64,000 bases of DNA. It comes from Buttiauxella sp965119215 (GTDB lineage: Bacteria; Pseudomonadota; Gammaproteobacteria; Enterobacterales; Enterobacteriaceae). Positions 8,517 to 15,263 of this stretch are shown piece after piece. A model generated the notes under the pieces. It was not told where the DNA came from and made no database searches. It worked only from the letters and a program-made list of their open reading frames with translations. Position 1 is the first letter of the stretch. Every line of letters starts with the position of its first letter. The stretch is taken from assembly GCA_965119215.1 (NCBI GenBank), contig CBCPKK010000018.1, positions 62,001-126,000 on the forward strand, written 5' to 3'. A program made the position numbers and the translations under genes.

Positions 8517-8625
8517 GGATATACGGTTACCTTGTCCGGTACAAAAAAGTTAAGCTGTTTTAAAATTTATCCAGTTCCCCTATATTACCCCAACGCACTT
8601 CCTCCGTTACAGGTTGTTAACCTCC

Positions 8626-9306
8626 ATGAAAGACATTGATACCCTCATCAGCAATAACCAGGTCTGGTCAAAACTGATGGAGGATGAAGATCCGGGCTTT
8701 TTTGAGCGTTTGTCTCAGGCTCAAAAACCGCGCTTCCTGTGGATTGGCTGTTCCGATAGCCGCGTACCTGCCGAGCGTCTGACTGGCCTTGAGCCTGGCG
8801 AGTTGTTTGTTCACCGTAATGTGGCAAACCTGGTCATTCATACGGATTTGAATTGCCTTTCTGTTGTGCAGTACGCGGTAGATGTTCTTGAAGTTGAACA
8901 CATTATCATCTGCGGTCACTACGGATGCGGTGGTGTACAAGCGGCGGTTGAGAATCCAGATTTAGGGCTTATCAACAACTGGCTGCTGCACATCCGCGAT
9001 ATCTGGTTCAAGCATAGTTCGCTACTGGGAGAACTCCCACCGGAACAGCGCCTGGATACGCTTTGCGAGCTTAATGTCATGGAACAGGTTTATAACCTCG
9101 GCCATTCAACCATTATGCAGTCAGCGTGGAAACGAGGACAAAAAGTCACCGTACACGGTTGGGCTTACGGTATTCACGATGGTCGCCTACGTAATTTGGA
9201 AGTGACAGCCACCAGCCGCGAATCATTGGAGCAGGGTTACCGTAGCGGGATCTCGAATCTCAAGCAGTCCCACCGCAGCCACAAGAATAGAACACCTTCA
9301 CAGTAA
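8626..9306 (+). CDS. can: Beta-class carbonic anhydrase Can
   Basis: Interconverts CO2 and bicarbonate; in E. coli it is essential in air because it supplies bicarbonate for carboxylations. Zinc ligands Cys42 (with Asp44 and Arg46 in CSDSR), His98 and Cys101 (CGHYGCGG) are present. I start at ATG 8626 (MKDIDTL), giving 226 residues; the TTG at 8614 adds four residues and fits the family less well. The C-terminal tail (KSHRSHKNRTPSQ...) is a few residues longer than in E. coli. A strong terminator follows the stop. Confidence 0.96.
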   Translation: MKDIDTLISNNQVWSKLMEDEDPGFFERLSQAQKPRFLWIGCSDSRVPAERLTGLEPGELFVHRNVANLVIHTDLNCLSVVQYAVDVLEVEHIIICGHYGCGGVQAAVENPDLGLINNWLLHIRDIWFKHSSLLGELPPEQRLDTLCELNVMEQVYNLGHSTIMQSAWKRGQKVTVHGWAYGIHDGRLRNLEVTATSRESLEQGYRSGISNLKQSHRSHKNRTPSQ

Positions 9307-9317
9307 GACAGATAGCA

Positions 9318-9340
9318 AAAAGGGCCTTAATGGCCCTTTT
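9318..9340. terminator. Bidirectional terminator between can and hpt
   Basis: Perfect 9-bp stem AAAAGGGCC / GGCCCTTTT with a TTAAT loop. A-rich and T-rich flanks make it a Rho-independent terminator in both directions. It sits between the convergent can and hpt genes. Confidence 0.9.
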
Positions 9341-9341
9341 C

Positions 9342-9878
9342 TTATTCGTCCAGCAGAACGACTTTACCGACGTAAGGCAGATGGCGATAACGCTGAGCGT
9401 AATCAATGCCGTAACCCACCACAAACTCGTCAGGAATAGCAAAACCAACCCACTCAACGTTCACGCTCACTTCGCGACGCTCTGGTTTATCCAGCAGCGT
9501 GCAGATAGCCAGTGACTTAGGTTCACGCAGGCTAAGAATTTCGCGCACTTTGCTCAATGTATTACCGGAGTCGATAATATCTTCGACGATCAGCACGTCT
9601 TTGCCGCGAATATCTTCATCAAGGTCTTTGAGGATTTTTACATCGCGGGTGGTGGACATGCCGCTGCCATAACTGGATGCGGTCATAAAATCGACTTCGT
9701 GGGGCACTTGCACTTCACGACACAAGTCCGCCATGAACATAAATGAGCCACGCAACAGGCCAACCAGCACCATATCACTACCGCTATCACGATAATGTTC
9801 AGTGATCTCACGACCCAATTCAGCGATACGGGCTTTGATCTCCGCTTCGGGAATCATCACTTCAACAGTATGTTTCAT
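9342..9878 (-). CDS. hpt: Hypoxanthine phosphoribosyltransferase
   Basis: Purine salvage: hypoxanthine (and less well guanine) plus PRPP gives IMP. From ATG 9878 (MKHTVEVMIPEAE) it has 178 residues, the E. coli length; nine further in-frame residues upstream are not conserved. The PRPP-binding loop is VLIVEDIIDSGNTL, and the flexible-loop serine-tyrosine pair ASSYG is present. Convergent with can, divergent from gcd with about 196 bp between. Confidence 0.96.
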   Translation of the reverse strand: MKHTVEVMIPEAEIKARIAELGREITEHYRDSGSDMVLVGLLRGSFMFMADLCREVQVPHEVDFMTASSYGSGMSTTRDVKILKDLDEDIRGKDVLIVEDIIDSGNTLSKVREILSLREPKSLAICTLLDKPERREVSVNVEWVGFAIPDEFVVGYGIDYAQRYRHLPYVGKVVLLDE

Positions 9879-10006
9879 ATTTATAACCACATGATTTAAA
9901 AGCAAATCATTCGTTGCTGATTAACTTTCAACCAACACGAAATATTCAGGCCAGCAGTATAACAGCAAAACACATTCGCATCCGCTATCTGTAAAAAAGC
10001 CATTTA

Positions 10007-10040
10007 TGTGATGAATATCACACTTGTTAATAACTATAAT
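10007..10040 (+). promoter_or_regulatory. Perfect CRP site over the likely gcd promoter
   Basis: TGTGA-tgaata-TCACA (10007-10022) matches the CRP consensus arms perfectly with the correct 6-bp spacer. A consensus -10 TATAAT is at 10035-10040, so the CRP site centre is about 32 bp upstream of the predicted start, over the -35 region. That geometry suggests repression of gcd by cAMP-CRP, in line with reports of negative cAMP control of E. coli gcd. The divergent hpt promoter could also use the site. Confidence 0.7.
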
Positions 10041-10074
10041 GAATTGCTATCAAACTTTTAAGAGCGTGATAATT

Positions 10075-12456
10075 GTGAAAACAAATAACTCAGGTTCGCG
10101 AGTCATCGCAACCTTAACGGCCCTTTTTGCGGTACTGACAGGGCTGTATTTACTTATTGGCGGGATATGGTTAGTGGCAATTGGTGGGTCCTGGTACTAC
10201 CCAATTGCAGGGGTGGTGATGTTAATCACTGCATGGTTACTCTGGCAACGCAAAGCTTTGGCACTCTGGATTTACGCCGCATTACTGCTTTGCACCGTGG
10301 CATGGGGCGTTTGGGAAGTCGGTTTCGATTTCTGGGCGCTGACACCACGTTTAGACGTTCTGTTCTTCTTTGGCGTATGGCTACTGCTGCCGTTTGTTTA
10401 TCGTCATCTTATTTTACCGTCTGCGGGGGCCGCTCCTGCACTGGGTGCCGTGCTTGCGATTACTGTGGTTGCGCTCGCCTGGGCGGTATTTAACGATCCT
10501 CAGGAAATCAACGGTACGCTAAGTGCTGATGCGCAAACTCCTGCGGCGGCAAGCTCCACCATTCCTGACGCCGACTGGCCTGCCTATGGTCGTAATCAGG
10601 AAGGACAGCGCTACTCTCCTTTAAAACAGATCAACGATAAAAACGTTGGTCAGCTTAAAGAAGCATGGACTTTCCAGACCGGTGATCTCAAGCGCCCAAC
10701 CGATCCGGGTGAAATCACCAACGAAGTCACTCCGATTAAAATCCGCGACACGCTTTACCTGTGTACCGCGCACCAGCAGCTCTTTGCGCTGGATGCGGCA
10801 ACCGGTAAGCAGAAGTGGAAATTCGATCCGCGTCTTGATACTAACCCGTCGTTCCAGCACGTCACCTGCCGTGGTGTTTCTTACCACGAAGCAACTGCTG
10901 ATAACGCAACGCCAGATGTGGTTTCAGACTGCCCGCGCCGAATCATTCTTCCTGTGAATGATGGTCGCCTGTTTGCCATCAATGCCGATAACGGTCAGCT
11001 CTGCGAAAGCTTTGCTAACAAAGGCATTCTGAATCTGCAAACCAACATGCCAGTGACCACTCCGGGTATGTATGAGCCGACTTCACCGCCAATTATCACT
11101 GATAAAGTGATTGTGATTGCCGGTGCGGTAACGGATAACTACTCCACTCGCGAGCCTTCTGGTGTTATTCGTGGCTTTGATGTGAACAGCGGTAAGCTGC
11201 TGTGGGCATTCGACCCGGGTGCAAAAGATCCCAACACCATTCCTGGTGATGAGCATCATTACACCATTAACTCGCCGAACTCCTGGGCGCCCGCGGCCTA
11301 CGATGCGAAGCTAGATTTGGTGTATCTGCCAATGGGCGTCACCACGCCAGATATTTGGGGCGGTAACCGCACACCGGAACAAGAGCGTTATGCCAGCAGC
11401 ATTGTGGCGTTGAACGCAACGACCGGTAAGCTGGCCTGGTCTTATCAAACGGTTCACCATGACCTGTGGGATATGGACATGCCGTCGCAGCCAACGCTTG
11501 CCGATATTAGCGATAAGAACGGCAATCTGATTCCGGTTATCTACGCGCCAGCGAAGACAGGTAACATCTTTGTGCTCGACCGTCGTGACGGCAAACTGGT
11601 GGTTCCGGCTCCGGAAAAACCGGTTCCACAAGGTGCAGCAAAAGGCGACTACGTGACGCCAACTCAGCCCTTCTCGGAGTTAAGTTTCCGTCCGAAGAAA
11701 GACCTGAGCGGTGCGGATATGTGGGGTGCGACTCTTTACGACCAGATGGTCTGCCGCATTATCTTCCACAAACTGCGTTATGAAGGCATTTTCACGCCGC
11801 CATCTGAACAAGGCACGCTGGTATTCCCGGGTAACCTGGGGATGTTTGAGTGGGGCGGGATTTCTGTCGATCCTAATCGTCAGGTAGCGATTGCCAACCC
11901 AATGGCGCTGCCGTTCGTGTCTAAACTGATGCCACGCGGCCCAGGCAACCCGATGGAACCGCCGAAAGATGCCAAAGGTTCAGGCACTGAAACCGGTATT
12001 CAGCCGCAGTACGGCGTGCCGTATGGCGTGACGCTCAATCCGTTCCTGTCTCCGTTCGGCTTACCTTGTAAGCAACCGGCGTGGGGCTACATTTCTGCGG
12101 TGGATTTGAAAACCAACGAAGTAGTCTGGAAAAAACGTATCGGTACCGTGCGTGATAGCTCACCGCTTCCGCTGCCGTTTAAAATGGGGATGCCAATGCT
12201 GGGCGGCCCAATTTCTACCGCAGGGAATGTGTTGTTTATCGGTGCGACCGCAGATAATTACCTGCGTGCTTATAACATGAGCAACGGTGAGAAACTGTGG
12301 GAAGCGCGTCTGCCAGCCGGTGGCCAGGCAACGCCGATGACTTATGAAGTGAATGGTAAACAGTACGTCGTAATTTCTGCGGGTGGCCACGGCTCCTTCG
12401 GAACCAAGATGGGCGATTATATAGTCGCTTATGCTTTACCGGACGACGCTAAGTAA
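10075..12456 (+). CDS. gcd: Membrane-bound PQQ-dependent glucose dehydrogenase
   Basis: Oxidises glucose to gluconolactone at the periplasmic face and passes electrons to ubiquinone. The N-terminal ~140 residues hold five membrane helices; the rest is an eight-bladed quinoprotein propeller (WPAYGRNQEGQRYSPL, tryptophan-docking repeats such as GKLAWSYQT). HHDLWDMD holds the catalytic Asp region and YAPAKTGN the conserved Lys that contacts PQQ. I choose GTG 10075 (VKTNNSGSR, 793 residues) by alignment with E. coli; GTG 10066 is an alternative. No pqq genes are in the window, so the cofactor may be imported or made elsewhere. Confidence 0.95.
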   Translation: MKTNNSGSRVIATLTALFAVLTGLYLLIGGIWLVAIGGSWYYPIAGVVMLITAWLLWQRKALALWIYAALLLCTVAWGVWEVGFDFWALTPRLDVLFFFGVWLLLPFVYRHLILPSAGAAPALGAVLAITVVALAWAVFNDPQEINGTLSADAQTPAAASSTIPDADWPAYGRNQEGQRYSPLKQINDKNVGQLKEAWTFQTGDLKRPTDPGEITNEVTPIKIRDTLYLCTAHQQLFALDAATGKQKWKFDPRLDTNPSFQHVTCRGVSYHEATADNATPDVVSDCPRRIILPVNDGRLFAINADNGQLCESFANKGILNLQTNMPVTTPGMYEPTSPPIITDKVIVIAGAVTDNYSTREPSGVIRGFDVNSGKLLWAFDPGAKDPNTIPGDEHHYTINSPNSWAPAAYDAKLDLVYLPMGVTTPDIWGGNRTPEQERYASSIVALNATTGKLAWSYQTVHHDLWDMDMPSQPTLADISDKNGNLIPVIYAPAKTGNIFVLDRRDGKLVVPAPEKPVPQGAAKGDYVTPTQPFSELSFRPKKDLSGADMWGATLYDQMVCRIIFHKLRYEGIFTPPSEQGTLVFPGNLGMFEWGGISVDPNRQVAIANPMALPFVSKLMPRGPGNPMEPPKDAKGSGTETGIQPQYGVPYGVTLNPFLSPFGLPCKQPAWGYISAVDLKTNEVVWKKRIGTVRDSSPLPLPFKMGMPMLGGPISTAGNVLFIGATADNYLRAYNMSNGEKLWEARLPAGGQATPMTYEVNGKQYVVISAGGHGSFGTKMGDYIVAYALPDDAK

Positions 12457-12464
12457 AACGAATA

Positions 12465-12496
12465 ACGGGTGGCGCTTGCGTCACCCGTATTTTTTT
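12465..12496. terminator. Terminator between gcd and cueO
   Basis: Stem ACGGGTG (12465-12471) / CACCCGT (12482-12488), extended by an inner GCG/GCG-like pairing, followed by a T tract on the plus strand that runs into the cueO stop. It serves gcd; the A-poor minus side makes it weaker for cueO. Confidence 0.75.
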
Positions 12497-14084
12497 AAGC
12501 CACAGTAAACCCAAGCATCATGCCGGTATCTTCATGTTCCAGCAGATGGCAGTGCGCCATGTACGCTTGATCCTTTGAAGCAGCATGATCAAAACGCACC
12601 AACACTTCACTACGCCCACCTTCAACACGAACGGTATCTTTCCAACCCTGACGATGCAGTGCGACAGGCTGGCCGTTTTCACTCAGGATGCGGAATTGCG
12701 TGCCATGAATATGGAACGGGTGCAGCATCATGTCGCCTTCGCCGGAAATCGTCCATTTCTCGTATTTGCCTTTCTCAGCGGCAAACGCTGGCGTGTTCAT
12801 ATCAAACGCTTTGCCGTTAATCTTGTTGGCATTGTGGAAGTCGAAGCCTGCGCCCTGTTTCCCGTGATCCATATTGCCGTGATTCATGCCGCCATGATTC
12901 ATCTTGCCATGATCCATATTGCCCATATTGCCATGCCCGGACATGCTCATGCCCGCCATCGCCTGCTGGCCATATTTATCCATCAGCGCCTGCATCCCCA
13001 TCATGTCCAGCATCGGGTCCATCATCAGTTGCAGCCAACGTTCGGTGAGGCCTTCCAGACTTGGTAATGCCGGAACGGTAACCAGTTTGTCTGGCAGCTC
13101 GCCCGACGCCTGTATGGTCAATGGCTGGATACGCACCACTGGCTGTGGTTTATCAAAAGGCGCAACGGTCATACCCATTTGCTTCACGGGCAGTGTGACA
13201 ATATCAAACGCTTTGCCGTCACGCGTATCCACCAGCACTTCGAAACGCTCGCCCATCAGCATGGAAAGCTCGGTGACTTTTACCGGCTCCGCCAGTAATC
13301 CGCCGTCGCTGGCAACAACGTACAGCGGTCGATTGTCGCTTGCCGCAATATTGAGCGAACGGGCGTTACAGCCGTTCAGTAAGCGCAAACGTAACCAGCC
13401 GCGCGGGTTAGCGTGTTGCGGATACACCGCGCCGTTGCACAGCAAAGTGTCGCCAAACCAGCCTACAGCGGCACTCATCACATCCAGTTGGTAATCAATT
13501 TGCCCATCGGAGCCAAAACGTTTGTCCTGAATAATCAGCGGTACATCGTCGATGCCCCACTGTTTGGGTAAACGCAGTGCCCGGCTTTCGTTATCGTCTA
13601 TGAGTACCAGCCCTGCGAGCCCCATTGCGACCTGATGGCCCGTTTTGCCATGCTGATGCGGGTGGAACCAACAAGTTGCCGCACGTTGCTGCGGAGTAAA
13701 CTTCACCGTGCGTTTGCCACCTGCGGCAATCACACCTTGCGGCCCGCCGTCGACATCACCCGGCACTTCTAAACCGTGCCAGTGAACCGTGGTTTCTTCA
13801 GGCAGATTATTATTAATCTCAACGGTGACTTCTTCACCCTGCATAAGTTGCAAAGCAGGCCCCAGCAAATTGCCGTTATAACCCCATGTCGTGGCAGTTT
13901 TTCCATTGAATGTACTTTTGCCCGCTTGCACGGTTAAACGAATGCTATTCTTTGCATCAGGGGAGAGGATTCCGGGGATCGGTAGTGCGGGTCTGTTCGC
14001 CGCCAGTGCAGCTTTACTCCAGAGCGGCAGTGCACTGAATGCACCAATGGCAGCAGAATATTTCAGAAAATCACGGCGATGCAT
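12495..14084 (-). CDS. cueO: Multicopper oxidase CueO
   Basis: Periplasmic cuprous oxidase protecting against copper. From ATG 14084 (AAAGGA upstream) it has 529 residues and opens with a twin-arginine signal (MHRRDFLKYS). Three cupredoxin domains carry the copper sites HWHGLEVPG, WFHPHQHG, HPFHIHGTQF and HCHLLEHEDTGMM. A Met/His/Gly-rich insert at about residues 375-413 (MSMSGHGNMGNMDHGKMNH...) is the substrate-copper region and is longer than I recall for E. coli, which explains the extra length over 516. In E. coli cueO is induced by CueR; I did not identify a CueR box with confidence. Confidence 0.96.
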   Translation of the reverse strand: MHRRDFLKYSAAIGAFSALPLWSKAALAANRPALPIPGILSPDAKNSIRLTVQAGKSTFNGKTATTWGYNGNLLGPALQLMQGEEVTVEINNNLPEETTVHWHGLEVPGDVDGGPQGVIAAGGKRTVKFTPQQRAATCWFHPHQHGKTGHQVAMGLAGLVLIDDNESRALRLPKQWGIDDVPLIIQDKRFGSDGQIDYQLDVMSAAVGWFGDTLLCNGAVYPQHANPRGWLRLRLLNGCNARSLNIAASDNRPLYVVASDGGLLAEPVKVTELSMLMGERFEVLVDTRDGKAFDIVTLPVKQMGMTVAPFDKPQPVVRIQPLTIQASGELPDKLVTVPALPSLEGLTERWLQLMMDPMLDMMGMQALMDKYGQQAMAGMSMSGHGNMGNMDHGKMNHGGMNHGNMDHGKQGAGFDFHNANKINGKAFDMNTPAFAAEKGKYEKWTISGEGDMMLHPFHIHGTQFRILSENGQPVALHRQGWKDTVRVEGGRSEVLVRFDHAASKDQAYMAHCHLLEHEDTGMMLGFTVA

Positions 14085-14228
14085 ATTCAATTCCTTTAGG
14101 TTGCAGGCGTGCCATTAAGCATAAACCCTGCCCTTACAGGAAGGTCAAGTTTAGAGCAGATAATAATTCTCGTCGTGTCTCATTTAACTGTGTTAACGTT
14201 TCGTATCTGATAAAAAGTGGTAGATGTG

Positions 14229-14576
14229 ATGAAGATGGGTGTTAGGGCGTTAATGCTGGGTATGTTGCTGGTTTTTTCTTCCAGCAGTCAGGCACTTAGC
14301 GAATCTGAAGCAGAAGATATGGCCGATCTTACTGCGGTATTTGTGTTCCTGAAAAATGATTGTGGCTACCAAAATCTGCCTAACGGACAAATTCGTCGCG
14401 CACTGGTCTTTTTTGCCCAGCAAAACCAGTGGGATTTGAGCAATTACGACACCTTCAATATGAAAGCGCTCGGTGAAGATAGCTATCGCGATCTTAGCGG
14501 TATTGCCATTCCGACCGCCAACAAATGTAAATCCCTTGCCCGGGATTCGTTAAGCCTGCTCGCCTACGTGAAATAG
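14229..14576 (+). CDS. yacC: YacC, small exported protein of PulS/OutS type
   Basis: 115 residues from ATG 14229, the E. coli length. The mature part (LSESEAEDMADLTAVFVFLK onward) is nearly identical to E. coli, while the signal peptide (MKMGVRALMLGMLLVFSSSSQA) differs. Two cysteines (in KNDCGY and NKCKSL) could form a disulfide. The family includes pilotin-like proteins of type II secretion, but no secretion genes are adjacent and function is unproven. In E. coli speE-speD follow; here yacL follows after 85 bp. Confidence 0.92.
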   Translation: MKMGVRALMLGMLLVFSSSSQALSESEAEDMADLTAVFVFLKNDCGYQNLPNGQIRRALVFFAQQNQWDLSNYDTFNMKALGEDSYRDLSGIAIPTANKCKSLARDSLSLLAYVK

Positions 14577-14612
14577 CCCGTCTTCTTCAGCTATTGTGCT
14601 GAAAATCGTGTC

Positions 14613-14644
14613 GTCCCAAAAGTCCACAATCCGGCTTTTGGGAC
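14613..14644. terminator. Perfect 10-bp hairpin at the yacC|yacL joint
   Basis: GTCCCAAAAG (14613-14622) and CTTTTGGGAC (14635-14644) form a perfect stem around a 12-base loop. No T tract follows on either strand, so termination is possible but not clear. It occupies the place where speE-speD stand in E. coli. Confidence 0.5.
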
Positions 14645-14661
14645 ATCGCATTGAAATGTGT

Positions 14662-15027
14662 TTATCGGTTCTGAGCGACAAATTCCCGATAAGCGTTAAT
14701 GACGAGCATAAAGTCTTCCACGCCGCAGAATGACAAACTCTCTTCGTCGTAGTAGTTCATCCCTTCTTCCATTTCATCACCTGAAATTTCCAGCTGATTG
14801 GCGCGGATCATTACTTCTTCACCGTCGAGCCACAACGTGTATTCGTGTCCGGTGCGTTGCCACTGGCGCTCGCTGCCTTTAACTGAATTTACCGCTTCTT
14901 CTACTTCATCTAGCAGGGCAAGATTGTCTTTTACTTCTTCGTTAAACCAATGACCCACCACTTCGTGACCCATCGACATACGCACTTTCACCAATCCGGT
15001 GACGTCACGCAAAAATTCATATTCCAT
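14662..15027 (-). CDS. yacL: UPF0231 protein YacL
   Basis: 121 residues, acidic, no membrane segments or signal. It aligns along its whole length with E. coli YacL (MEYEFLRDVTGLVKVRMSMG..., YYDEESLSFCGVEDF). Function unknown. It lies downstream of acnB on the same strand, 236 bp away, separated by a palindromic repeat, so it probably has its own promoter. Confidence 0.93.
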   Translation of the reverse strand: MEYEFLRDVTGLVKVRMSMGHEVVGHWFNEEVKDNLALLDEVEEAVNSVKGSERQWQRTGHEYTLWLDGEEVMIRANQLEISGDEMEEGMNYYDEESLSFCGVEDFMLVINAYREFVAQNR

Positions 15028-15169
15028 GGTGTTTTCCTCTACCCGGCATTGGGGAAATACAGTACCCCGTCGCTATAAGATAATTATCGCAGTAAAGCCG
15101 CTGAAAAACAGTGCGTATGGAGAGGGATAGGGAAATAAAGAAGAAGATGGAGGATTGAGTTGTCTGGTG

Positions 15170-15253
15170 CCCTCACCCCAGCCCTCTCCCACGGGAGAGG
15201 GAGAAAGTCTGAGACTGGCCCTCTCTTACAGAAGAGAGGGCGCAGAGTGAGGG
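15170..15253. repeat. Palindromic intergenic element downstream of acnB
   Basis: A cloverleaf-like fold: outer stem CCCTCAC (15170-15176) / GTGAGGG (15247-15253) enclosing two perfect hairpins, CCCTCTCCC-ac-GGGAGAGGG (15182-15201) and GCCCTCTCTT-acag-AAGAGAGGGC (15218-15241). Similar in design to the element at 4728-4900. It lies 10 bp after the acnB stop and could protect the acnB 3' end. Sequences of this CCCTCACCC...CCCTCTCCC type recur in many enterobacterial genomes. Confidence 0.8.
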
Positions 15254-15263
15254 TATTTAGCTT

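Noticed and set aside
12840..12970. Met/His/Gly repeats as a separate metal-binding gene
   Set aside because: In frame and internal to cueO, at the known Met-rich insert.
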